Shown here piece by piece: positions 14,582 to 21,973 of a DNA stretch of 23,996 nt. Under the pieces are notes generated by a model. The model did not search any database, was not told the DNA's origin, and was given only the letters and a program-made list of their open reading frames with translations. A program made the position numbers and the translations under genes. The stretch is taken from contig JAISAK010000236.1 of NCBI GenBank assembly GCA_031266695.1, positions 1 to 23,996 of the forward strand, written 5' to 3'. This DNA comes from Treponema sp. GTDB taxonomy: Bacteria > Spirochaetota > Spirochaetia > Treponematales > Breznakiellaceae. The stretch's first letter is position 1. Every line of letters begins with the position of its first letter.

Positions 14582-14607
14582 TTCAAACAAACAAGAGGAG
14601 AATTTTT

Positions 14608-15480
14608 ATGAAACGGAATGGAGTAAATTTGAAAACTTTATCGGTTTTTGCGCTGGCCCTGGCCCTGGTCTTTGCGGCACAGGAAGCCGCCGCGGGCGGA
14701 AAGGCGGACGGCGGAGGCGGCCAGCAGGTTCGCAAAATAAAATATGCCTTTACCAACACCATACGGCCGCTTTCCTATCTGGACGAAAACGGCAGGCCCG
14801 CGGGCTATGATATTGAGGTTATCAAGCTTATTGACGAGCGGCTCCCCCAGTACGAGATTGAGTTTGTGGGAACCACATCGGAGGATGCCTGGCTTGGTAC
14901 GGATACCGGCAAATACCAGCTTTGCACTACCAACTCTTTCAGGACCGCGGCCCGGGAAGAGAAGTACCTTTTTGCCAAACAGAATTCCGGCGGCGGTCTT
15001 GAATATCTGCTGCTGAACAAAAAATTTACCGATGTAAAAAGCCTGGAAGATGTTTCGGACCGAAAACTTACCATGGTACCCTTCCGCCCCGCGGACGCGG
15101 CAATCAATGTCATAAATACCTATAACGACAACCATCCGGATAAACAGATAAAAATTGATACCATCGATCAGTTTGAAAATGCCGACGGTGTAAAATGGGT
15201 GGCCGCCGGCCGTTATGATTCCTGGGTTATTTACGAGTCCATATACAAGGGCCTGGTAACCGCTGACGCTGCGCCCCTGGCGGATTTGGAAAAAGATCTT
15301 ATTGTCATTCCCTTTACCGCCATCGCCACCTGGGCCCTTATCAACCAGAATGAAACCGAATTCCGGGACGCCTACGAGAAGGTACTGATCGATCTTAAAA
15401 ATGAGGGTAAGCTCAGCGAACTTTCAAAACAATTTCTGGGAACCGATGTATTCCAGTTTGAGTTTGTTCCTCTGAACTAA
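14608..15480 (+). CDS. Amino-acid ABC transporter, periplasmic substrate-binding protein (family 3)
   Basis: The ATG at 14608 is chosen because GAGGAG (14595-14600) sits seven bases upstream and a signal peptide starts there. An in-frame TTG at 14518 is rejected. The 290-residue precursor has a Sec signal (MKRNGVNLKTLSVFALALALVF..., cleavage near AAA before GGKADG), with no lipobox Cys. The mature part is an SBP_bac_3 domain: RPLSYLDENGRPAGYDIEVIKLI near the start, LCTTNSFRTAAREEKYLFA where the ligand alpha-carboxylate Arg sits, and an IYES...PFTAIATWALI lobe. It should bind an amino acid or amino-acid-like solute; the exact ligand cannot be read. It is flanked by hairpins on both sides, which would allow it to be made in excess over the permeases. 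Confidence 0.88.
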   Translation: MKRNGVNLKTLSVFALALALVFAAQEAAAGGKADGGGGQQVRKIKYAFTNTIRPLSYLDENGRPAGYDIEVIKLIDERLPQYEIEFVGTTSEDAWLGTDTGKYQLCTTNSFRTAAREEKYLFAKQNSGGGLEYLLLNKKFTDVKSLEDVSDRKLTMVPFRPADAAINVINTYNDNHPDKQIKIDTIDQFENADGVKWVAAGRYDSWVIYESIYKGLVTADAAPLADLEKDLIVIPFTAIATWALINQNETEFRDAYEKVLIDLKNEGKLSELSKQFLGTDVFQFEFVPLN

Positions 15481-15487
15481 ATAGTGC

Positions 15488-15517
15488 CTGTCCATAATGC
15501 AGACACATTATGGACAG
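15488..15517 (+). promoter_or_regulatory. Perfect 12-bp hairpin between binding-protein and permease genes
   Basis: CTGTCCATAATG (15488-15499) and its exact complement (15506-15517) enclose CAGACA. It begins eight bases after the binding-protein stop, and no T-run follows. Such stems at this place in transport operons protect the 3' end of the binding-protein mRNA. An operator dyad is the alternative. Confidence 0.65.
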
Positions 15518-15549
15518 ACTTCCTTAAAACAGGCAGCCGGGTACAGGGT

Positions 15550-16296
15550 ATGAAATTTAACGCCATATATATATTTACCGTTATTCCCCGGCTGCTTCCC
15601 TATTTGGGAATTACCCTGCTTATTGCCCTTTTGACCCTGGCCCTGGGTTTGCTGTTCGGCGCTCTTCTGGCATGGGCAAAACTGGGGAATAATTTTCCGC
15701 TGCGCAAACTTGCCTACGGATATACCTCGGTGATCCGCAGCACCCCGCCGCTGATTCTCCTCTTTATGAGTTATTACGGCCTGCCCAAGGTGGTCGCGCT
15801 TTTCGGGATCGATATTAACGATATTGATAAAATTTATTTTGTCCTAATCGCCTTTACCCTGCTGTACGCGGCGGTTCTGTCGGAGCTTATCCGCTCCACC
15901 TACGAGGCAATAGATCCGGGGCAGTTTGAGGCCGCGGCGTCGGTGGGGATGACCGGCCGGCAGACCCTGGGGCGGATCATTATTCCCCAGGGCGTTTTTA
16001 TCGCCCTTCCCAATCTGGGCAACACGGTGATCTCCCTGCTCAAGGAAGGCTCCCTGGCCTTTACCATCGGATTGATTGATGTGATGGGCCGGGCAAAGAT
16101 AATTATTTCCCTGAATTACGGCGCCCGGGCCCTGGAAATATATATCGCCCTGGCGCTTGTTTATTGGGGCCTGACTTTTTTGGTTGTAAAGGCCACGCGG
16201 TTTTTGGAAGACCTTTTCAATATACGAAAGGAACGACCGCAGTTTTTCCGCGCCGGCGGGGGAAAACCGAGAGGGCCTGATGCAGTTCAATTTTAA
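15550..16296 (+). CDS. Amino-acid ABC transporter permease (first)
   Basis: This is a HisM/GlnP-type inner membrane protein of 248 residues if started at ATG 15550. A GTG at 15484 would put the perfect hairpin inside the gene and lacks a ribosome site, so it is rejected; the 15550 start has only a weak AGGG. About five membrane segments are visible, the first being YLGITLLIALLTLALGLLFGALLAW. The EAA loop that contacts the ATPase is intact: FEAAASVGMTGRQTLGRIIIPQ. It overlaps the next permease by 17 bases. It would form a heterodimeric channel with that protein. Confidence 0.87.
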   Translation: MKFNAIYIFTVIPRLLPYLGITLLIALLTLALGLLFGALLAWAKLGNNFPLRKLAYGYTSVIRSTPPLILLFMSYYGLPKVVALFGIDINDIDKIYFVLIAFTLLYAAVLSELIRSTYEAIDPGQFEAAASVGMTGRQTLGRIIIPQGVFIALPNLGNTVISLLKEGSLAFTIGLIDVMGRAKIIISLNYGARALEIYIALALVYWGLTFLVVKATRFLEDLFNIRKERPQFFRAGGGKPRGPDAVQF

Positions 16297-17023
16297 TTAT
16301 ATCCTGGAAGCCCTAATCCCTGTTCTGCGCGGGCTGCCCGTTACCCTTTTTGTGGTGTCTTTTTCCATGGCCGCGGCTTTCCCCCTGGGCTTCTTTCTGG
16401 CGCTGCTTGTTTCAAAACGAAAGGGCGCCGCCTCCGGGCTGGGGGCTCTTTTTGTTTCCTTCATGCGGGGCACCCCCATGATTGTGCAGATTTACGTGGT
16501 TTTTTTCAGCCTGCCGGGAATTTTGGCCTTTCTTGCCGGGCAATTAAAACTGTCGATAAACGTGTATCAAATAAATCCCCTTGTGTACGCCGTAATCGTG
16601 TTCACCCTGAATACCTGCGCTGTTTTCTGCGAAATTTTTCGTTCCGCCCTGCATACCGTGGGGCCCGCCCAAATGGAGGCTGCCCTGAGCAGCGGATTAA
16701 CGGAGGCGCAGGGTTATTGGCGCGTCGTCATACCGCAAATGATGGAAGCGGCCTGCGCTCCGCTTGCGACAGCTTCAATAGAATTGATGAAAAACTCTTC
16801 CCTGGTTTTTTACATGACCGTGATGGATATAATGGGAATAATCAAAACTACCGCCGCCGAAGGGTATAACTATCTTGAAGGTTATACGCTGGCGTGGATA
16901 ATTTATCTTGTCCTCTGCTATGGGGTGGAATTTATCTGGTTCCTTGCGGAAAAGCGGCTGAAATCCCGCAGGTCCCGGGAATCGGTAAAAAACTCCGGGG
17001 AAAGGGAGAAGAAATATGCTTGA
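16280..17023 (+). CDS. Amino-acid ABC transporter permease (second)
   Basis: This 247-residue protein is the partner permease. Five membrane segments are seen, the first [27 protein letters not shown]. The EAA motif is [22 protein letters not shown]. The C-terminus is a basic tail ([21 protein letters not shown]). The start overlaps the previous permease by 17 bases, with GAGAGGG upstream. The end overlaps the ATPase by eight bases. These overlaps support equal synthesis of the channel and ATPase. Confidence 0.9.
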   Translation: MQFNFNYILEALIPVLRGLPVTLFVVSFSMAAAFPLGFFLALLVSKRKGAASGLGALFVSFMRGTPMIVQIYVVFFSLPGILAFLAGQLKLSINVYQINPLVYAVIVFTLNTCAVFCEIFRSALHTVGPAQMEAALSSGLTEAQGYWRVVIPQMMEAACAPLATASIELMKNSSLVFYMTVMDIMGIIKTTAAEGYNYLEGYTLAWIIYLVLCYGVEFIWFLAEKRLKSRRSRESVKNSGEREKKYA

Positions 17024-17768
17024 AGTAAGGGGAATAAAAAAAACCTTTGGCGAAAACGTGATCCTTGACGGCCTCGGTTTCAGGGTGAACAAGGGAGACG
17101 TAGTTACCATTATCGGCCCCAGCGGTTCCGGAAAAACCACCCTGCTGCGGTGTATTGATTTTTTGGAACGGGCCGACGGGGGAACCCTGACCTTTGGGGA
17201 CGAGACCTTTGATTTTGCCCAGGTCTCCAAAAAACAGATTTTGGGGATACGGCGGAGAATCGGTTTTGTGTTTCAGAGCCATCATCTTTTTAATAACAAA
17301 ACCGCCCTGGGTAACGTAACGGAGGGCCTGATAAGCGCCCGGAAAATACCCAGACCCGAAGCGGAAAAAATAGGCAGGGAAGCCCTTGACAAAGTCGGCC
17401 TTTCGGACAGGTATCATTATTACCCAAATCAGCTTTCCGGCGGCCAGCAGCAGCGGGTAGGCATCGCCAGGGCAATGGCCGCCAGGCCGGATCTTATTCT
17501 CTTTGATGAACCCACCTCCGCGCTTGACCCGGAGCTTATCGGCGAAGTTTTGGCGGTGATGAAAATGCTGGCAACCGAGGGCGTAACAATGGTGGTGGTT
17601 ACCCACGAGATGAGCTTTGCCCGGGATGTCGCGAACCGGGTTATTTTTATGGAGAAGGGCGTCATTGTAGAGGAGGCTTCCTCTTATGACTTTTTTGTAA
17701 ACCCCAAAGAAGAACGAACCCAGCAGTTTATAAGCAGGGTTTTCCCCGGGCCGGAATATAACATTTAG
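17016..17768 (+). CDS. Amino-acid ABC transporter ATP-binding protein
   Basis: This 250-residue ATPase of the GlnQ/HisP type energises the transporter. Walker A is GPSGSGKTT (34-42), the signature is LSGGQQQR (140-147), Walker B ILFDEP is at 161-166 with the D-loop SALD after it, and the switch His is at 197 (VTHEMS). The Q-loop is in FVFQSHH. GGGAGAAG-type purine-rich bases precede ATG 17016. It is the last transport gene, followed after 14 bases by the racemase-like gene. Confidence 0.95.
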   Translation: MLEVRGIKKTFGENVILDGLGFRVNKGDVVTIIGPSGSGKTTLLRCIDFLERADGGTLTFGDETFDFAQVSKKQILGIRRRIGFVFQSHHLFNNKTALGNVTEGLISARKIPRPEAEKIGREALDKVGLSDRYHYYPNQLSGGQQQRVGIARAMAARPDLILFDEPTSALDPELIGEVLAVMKMLATEGVTMVVVTHEMSFARDVANRVIFMEKGVIVEEASSYDFFVNPKEERTQQFISRVFPGPEYNI

Positions 17769-17782
17769 GAGAGGCGGGCAAA

Positions 17783-18499
17783 GTGTATTACGGCAGCAGA
17801 ACCAATTACGGACAGGCCCTGGGAATTTTAATGCTTAATACCGGATTCCCGAGAATCCCCGGGGATATCGGAAACGCGACCAGCTTTTCTTTTCCCGTAC
17901 TCTACAAGGTTATCGAAGAAGCGAAGCCTTTTAATATAACCGATGTCGATCCGAAACTGCTGACTCCTTTTATCCGGGGCGCGCAGGAATTGCGGGAAAA
18001 AGGAGTACGAGCCATAACTACAAGCTGCGGATTTCTGGCGCCCTTTCAAAAAGAACTGGCTGCGGCGGTTGATGTGCCGGTGTTTACCTCCAGCCTGCTC
18101 CAGGTTCAGTATGTGTACCCGTTCCTCAGGCCCGATCAGAAGGTAGGTATCATTACCGCCAATGCCCAGGCCCTTGGCGATCGTCATTTTGAAGGAGTCG
18201 GGATAAGCCGCATACCCAAGGCCCTTATCGGAGTTGAAAATACCGCTTTCGCAAAAACTTTTTTTACCGATTCCGGCCGGATGGATGAGGTCAGAGCCGA
18301 AGCGGACCTGGTAGCGGCGGCAAAAAAACTTGTCGGGGAGAATCCCGATGTGGGCGCCATTGTGCTGGAATGTACCAATATGCCTCCGTACAGCGCGGCA
18401 ATTCATGACGCGGTCGGGCTGCCGGTTTTTGATATTATTACTTTGGCGAATTATGTGTATGCCGCCCTGGAGCCCCGCAGGTTCAAGGGATATATGTAA
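17783..18499 (+). CDS. Aspartate/glutamate racemase superfamily protein
   Basis: This 238-residue protein starts at GTG 17783, with AGGAGAGG upstream. Two cysteines stand where the Asp/Glu racemase fold carries its two acid-base residues: Cys82 in ITTSCGFLAPF and Cys197 in VLECTNMPPYS. Both halves of the pseudo-symmetric fold seem complete. The family includes glutamate, aspartate and hydantoin racemases, maleate isomerase and arylmalonate decarboxylase, so racemisation is likely but not certain. A cofactor-independent racemase between an amino-acid importer and an FAD amine dehydrogenase suggests that it converts the imported compound to the stereoisomer that is oxidised. The substrate is unknown. 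Confidence 0.8.
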   Translation: MYYGSRTNYGQALGILMLNTGFPRIPGDIGNATSFSFPVLYKVIEEAKPFNITDVDPKLLTPFIRGAQELREKGVRAITTSCGFLAPFQKELAAAVDVPVFTSSLLQVQYVYPFLRPDQKVGIITANAQALGDRHFEGVGISRIPKALIGVENTAFAKTFFTDSGRMDEVRAEADLVAAAKKLVGENPDVGAIVLECTNMPPYSAAIHDAVGLPVFDIITLANYVYAALEPRRFKGYM

Positions 18500-18508
18500 G
18501 GGCAGCGC

Positions 18509-18835
18509 ATGAACAGACGAATAGCGCGTCATCCCATACTGGGAGATTTGGAAGCGCGGCAGAATGTTACCATTTATTTTGACGGAAAGCCAATTACGGC
18601 GCGGGAAGAAGAACCAATCGCGGCGGCGCTTATGGGCGCGGGGATACGGGTATTTCGCCGAACCAAAAAACGCGGCGAGGGCCGGGGCGTTTTTTGCGCT
18701 ATTGGCCGCTGTACGGACTGCATGATGGTTGTGGACGGCGTACCTAATGTGCGTACCTGTATTACGCCCGTGCGGGAGGGAATGAGGGTGGCAACCCAGT
18801 TTGGTTATGGGGCCAAACCGGGGACGCGGGAATAA
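18509..18835 (+). CDS. [2Fe-2S]-binding small subunit of an amine/amino-acid dehydrogenase (HcnA-like)
   Basis: This is a 108-residue protein. The ferredoxin-like cluster motif is Cys63-x4-Cys68-x2-Cys71 with Cys84 (FCAIGRCTDC...RTC). The FDGKPITAREEEPIAAALMGAGIRVFRRT stretch before it is typical for the small subunits of hydrogen cyanide synthase, opine oxidase, sarcosine oxidase and hydroxyproline dehydrogenase complexes. It would accept electrons from the flavin subunits. It is followed three bases later by the FAD subunit. Confidence 0.85.
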   Translation: MNRRIARHPILGDLEARQNVTIYFDGKPITAREEEPIAAALMGAGIRVFRRTKKRGEGRGVFCAIGRCTDCMMVVDGVPNVRTCITPVREGMRVATQFGYGAKPGTRE

Positions 18836-18838
18836 GCC

Positions 18839-19990
18839 ATGCGGAAAATGAAGGCCGACATCGTTGTTATCGGCGCCGGAGCGGCGGGGCTTTGCGCGGC
18901 CCGGCAGGCAGCCTCCGCCGGCGCGGATGTACTGCTTGTTGATGAGAACAAACTTCCCGGCGGGCAGCTCTTCAAGCAGATACATAAATTTTTCGGTTCC
19001 CGGGAACACAATGCCGGTATGCGGGGGTATAAAATAGGACGCCGGCTGCTGGAACAGGTTGAAAAGTGCGGCGCCCGCGTTCTGCTGGACAGCCTGGTTT
19101 ACGGTTTGTTCCCTTCGCGTCCGGCGGAAACCGGCGCAACGGAAACCAGTGCAGCGGAAATCAGCGCGTCCGATATTTCTCTGGGGCTTATCCACCGGGA
19201 ACGCAGCTATTCCCTTGAGGCAAAAAAAATCATCCTTGCCGCGGGCGCGCGGGAAAACTACCTGGCCTTTCCCGGCAGCACCCTGCCCGGCGTTATGGGA
19301 GCCGGAGCGGCGCAGACCCTGATAAACCTTCACCGGGTTCTTCCGGGCAGGCGGGTGGTGATGATCGGTTCCGGCAATGTGGGGCTTATTGTGGCATATC
19401 AGCTTCTCCAGGCCGGCGCGGAGGTTGCCGCAATTCTGGAGGCTGCTCCGAAAATCGGCGGCTACGGAGTTCACGCGGCAAAACTGCGCCGGGCAGGCGT
19501 TCCCATTATAACTTCCCACACGGTAAGCCGCGCCTTCGGCGGCGAGGAGTTGCGGGAAGTTGAGGTTGCCGCGCTGGGGGAAAAGGGCATTGTTCCGGGA
19601 ACGGAAAGAATCATAAAGGCCGACACGCTGTGCCTGGCAGTGGGTTTAAGCCCCATGACGGAACTGGCCTGGATGTGCGGCTGCAAGTTTGTCTATATCC
19701 CTTCCTTTGGCGGCCACGTACCTCTGCATAGCGAGGATATGGAAACCACGGTAAAGGGCGTCTACGCGGCCGGCGATATTACCGGCGTGGAAGAAGCGGC
19801 AACCGCTATGGAAGAAGGAAATCTGGCGGGTCTAGCCGCCGCCCGGTCTCTGGGTTTTCTCTCCGCGGCGGAAGCGGAAAGGAGAAAACGTGAAGTCCGG
19901 GAACGGCTGGACAATCTTCGTTCCGGACACTTCGGCCAAGTCCGCCGGGAATCCAAGGAGCGGCAGCTTGCCGTTATGGAGGCAAAATGA
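18839..19990 (+). CDS. FAD/NAD-linked dehydrogenase subunit (HcnB/opine-oxidase A-like)
   Basis: This 383-residue pyridine-nucleotide-disulphide type flavoprotein has an N-terminal FAD motif IGAGAAG (11-17), then VDENKLPGGQLFKQ. A second dinucleotide fold follows (MIGSGNVGLIVAYQL), and the late FAD site is VYAAGDITGVEEAATAMEEGNLAG. Related subunits such as HcnB and OoxA usually also carry a C-terminal [2Fe-2S] BFD-like domain. Here the protein stops short of it, and the domain is a separate gene at 20524. A Thr/Ala/Ser-rich insert (about 98-112) is local. The end overlaps the next gene by four bases. It probably transfers electrons within the complex. Confidence 0.85.
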   Translation: MRKMKADIVVIGAGAAGLCAARQAASAGADVLLVDENKLPGGQLFKQIHKFFGSREHNAGMRGYKIGRRLLEQVEKCGARVLLDSLVYGLFPSRPAETGATETSAAEISASDISLGLIHRERSYSLEAKKIILAAGARENYLAFPGSTLPGVMGAGAAQTLINLHRVLPGRRVVMIGSGNVGLIVAYQLLQAGAEVAAILEAAPKIGGYGVHAAKLRRAGVPIITSHTVSRAFGGEELREVEVAALGEKGIVPGTERIIKADTLCLAVGLSPMTELAWMCGCKFVYIPSFGGHVPLHSEDMETTVKGVYAAGDITGVEEAATAMEEGNLAGLAAARSLGFLSAAEAERRKREVRERLDNLRSGHFGQVRRESKERQLAVMEAK

Positions 19991-20520
19991 ACGGCGAAGG
20001 TCTTGCGTATACCGGCATTCCCTCAAAAGAGGAGCTTGCCTCCTGTCCCGGCGTTCCCGGCGAAGAACGTCTGCGGAAAGGAAGGACCGCGGTAATCGAA
20101 TGTGTCCAGCAAATCCCCTGCAACCCCTGCGTTGAGGCTTGTCCTTTTGGGGCAATCAGCATAAACGGCGGCATCACCGGCCTGCCGGTTTTGAACGGAG
20201 AAATTTGTACCGGCTGCGGAAAATGTGTTCCCCGGTGTCCGGGGCTTGCCATTTTTCTTGTAGACCTGGGCTACAGTAAAACCGAAGCGGCGGTGGATTT
20301 TCCTTATGAATATTTGCCCCTTCCGAAAAAGGGAGATGTGGTAGACGCGGTTGACCGCGCGGGACAGCGGATCTGTTCCGGCAGGGTGGTTCAGGTGCTG
20401 GATTCTCCCGGCTGTGACGGCACCAGGGTGATCCGTTTGGCTGTTCCCCGGGAATACGCCGGAGAAGTCAGAAGCATGGGTCTTTTGGAAAGAACCGATT
20501 CAGAGAATCAGGAAACGTAA
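19987..20520 (+). CDS. 4Fe-4S dicluster subunit of the dehydrogenase
   Basis: This 177-residue protein has two ferredoxin motifs: Cys39, 45, 48, 52 (the first spaced by five residues) and CTGCGKCVPRCP with Cys74, 77, 80, 84. A C-terminal beta-rich tail of about 85 residues follows. It starts inside the stop of the FAD subunit (ATGA). It likely links the flavin subunits to an external acceptor. The odd x5 spacing at the first cluster is worth noting, though such spacing is seen in some anaerobic amine dehydrogenases. Confidence 0.85.
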   Translation: MNGEGLAYTGIPSKEELASCPGVPGEERLRKGRTAVIECVQQIPCNPCVEACPFGAISINGGITGLPVLNGEICTGCGKCVPRCPGLAIFLVDLGYSKTEAAVDFPYEYLPLPKKGDVVDAVDRAGQRICSGRVVQVLDSPGCDGTRVIRLAVPREYAGEVRSMGLLERTDSENQET

Positions 20521-20523
20521 GAG

Positions 20524-20799
20524 ATGGATGAAGATACTATAATCTGCCGGTGTCAGGAAATAAGCCTTCGGGAAATTCTCAAAGCCCTTGCCGACGGCGC
20601 CCGGACTATTGACGGGGTAAAAAAACGAACCCGGGCGGGAATGGGATTCTGCCAGGGAAAAACCTGTCAACATCTGGTAGCCCGGATTCTTTCCCGGGAA
20701 ACCGGCCGAAGCATGGCGGAACTTCTTCCTCCGACATTTCGCGCCCCTGTACGGCCTGTCAGGATAGACGTTTTACTCCACGGGGACGGGGATGAATAA
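20524..20799 (+). CDS. BFD-like [2Fe-2S] small protein
   Basis: This 91-residue protein has the pattern CxC near the N-terminus (Cys8, Cys10 in ICRCQEIS) and CxxxxC later (Cys43, Cys48 in GFCQGKTC). This is the bacterioferritin-associated-ferredoxin/NifU-like fold. In many HcnB/OoxA proteins this domain is fused to the end of the FAD subunit, so here it is the detached piece. Three bases separate it from the previous gene. It overlaps the next gene by eight bases. Confidence 0.85.
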   Translation: MDEDTIICRCQEISLREILKALADGARTIDGVKKRTRAGMGFCQGKTCQHLVARILSRETGRSMAELLPPTFRAPVRPVRIDVLLHGDGDE

Positions 20800-21973
20800 A
20801 TACGATGTTATTGTGGTTGGGGGCGGAATTATGGGCGCGTCCCTGACCTATTACCTGTCCCTGTTTGGCAAACGGGTTTTGCTTGTAGAGAAGACGGATC
20901 TTGACCACGGTTCCGCGGGAGCTACCGACGGCTATATTACCCCCCACACCAAACAGCCGGGGTATCACCTGCAGCTTGCTCTGGAAAGCTGCAAACTTTA
21001 CGAAACTCTTGAAGAGGAAATTGAATCGGATATTGATATAGAACTGGCTTTGCATTGCGGCGGCCTCCAGGTTTGCGAAGACCAAAGGCAGTGGGAATTA
21101 ATCTCGGATAACAGGGAAAAACTTTCCGCCGGCGGGCTTGAGCTTTATATGCTTGAGACAGAGGAAGCGCGCAAGATAGAGCCCGCCATTTCTCCCAAAA
21201 TGCGCGGAGCCATGTATAGTCCCATTGCCAGCGGCGTTAATCCCTTTAAGCTTACCCAGGCTTTTGCGGACAAGGCAAAAAAACTGGGCGCGGAAATTTT
21301 TATCGAGACAAAGGTTGAATCCCTGGTGTTTGACGGCCCCCGTGTTGCCGGTATCCGCGCGGCAGGATTCCGCGGCGGGACATGGTACGCCGATTATGTG
21401 GCGGACTGCTGCGGTTCCTGGGGCGCCCAATTCGCCGCCCTGGCCGGAGTGGAAGTGCCCATTGTTCCCAAACGGGGACAGGTTATCGTTTCCGAACCCG
21501 TAGCGCCTTTGCTCAATACGGTGATGCAGACCGGTTTGTATCCCATCATCAAATTCAAACCGGAGCTAATCGAAGATGAACGCATCTTCCGGCTGGGACT
21601 GGGCTTTGGAATGGAACAGACCAGGGATGGCTCCATACTTATCAGCGGCACCCGGGAATTGGCCGGGTTTGACCGCGGGAACACCCTTGAATGTATTGAG
21701 GCGGTTATTCAAACCGCCGCGGTTTATATCCCGGCCATTACCGGCCTGTATTTTATCCGCTGTTTTTCCGGCCTGCGGCCCCACACACCGGACGGGCTTC
21801 CCATCCTTGGCAGGGTCAAACAGGTTCCGGGTTTTATCATGTGCTGCGGCCACGAAGGCGACGGCATTGCCCTGGCTCCCATATCGGGAAAACTTGTCGC
21901 CGAAGAAATTGTCTACGGTAAAACAAGTTTTCCCATTGAAGCCTGCGCCGCGGAACGGTTTACGGAGCGCTAG
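20792..21973 (+). CDS. FAD-dependent amino-acid oxidase/dehydrogenase catalytic subunit (DadA/HcnC-like)
   Basis: This 393-residue protein of the DAO fold has the FAD motif VVGGGIMGASLTYYLS (8-23) and EKTDLDHGSAGATDG after the second strand. The C-terminal substrate/FAD region is GLRPHTPDGLPILGRVKQVPGFIMCCGHEGDGIALAPISGKLVAEE. It is most like the beta subunits of sarcosine, opine and D-amino-acid dehydrogenases, which oxidise secondary or D-amino groups. As the last gene of the operon it probably carries the substrate site, with the four preceding proteins moving electrons. No quinone or oxygen partner is present. The stop shares CTAG with the gene on the other strand. Confidence 0.9.
   Translation: MNKYDVIVVGGGIMGASLTYYLSLFGKRVLLVEKTDLDHGSAGATDGYITPHTKQPGYHLQLALESCKLYETLEEEIESDIDIELALHCGGLQVCEDQRQWELISDNREKLSAGGLELYMLETEEARKIEPAISPKMRGAMYSPIASGVNPFKLTQAFADKAKKLGAEIFIETKVESLVFDGPRVAGIRAAGFRGGTWYADYVADCCGSWGAQFAALAGVEVPIVPKRGQVIVSEPVAPLLNTVMQTGLYPIIKFKPELIEDERIFRLGLGFGMEQTRDGSILISGTRELAGFDRGNTLECIEAVIQTAAVYIPAITGLYFIRCFSGLRPHTPDGLPILGRVKQVPGFIMCCGHEGDGIALAPISGKLVAEEIVYGKTSFPIEACAAERFTER

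Noticed and set aside
14518..14607. TTG start for the binding protein
   Set aside because: It would put 30 residues ahead of an intact signal peptide and through a hairpin. The ATG at 14608 has a strong GAGGAG site.
15484..15549. GTG start for the first permease
   Set aside because: It has no Shine-Dalgarno sequence, adds a non-membrane stretch, and would make the perfect 12-bp hairpin coding.
17828..19519. Long 563-codon reading frame on the minus strand
   Set aside because: It is antisense to the racemase, the [2Fe-2S] subunit and the FAD subunit, which have clear family motifs. The translation is His/Arg/Gly-rich without a recognisable domain.
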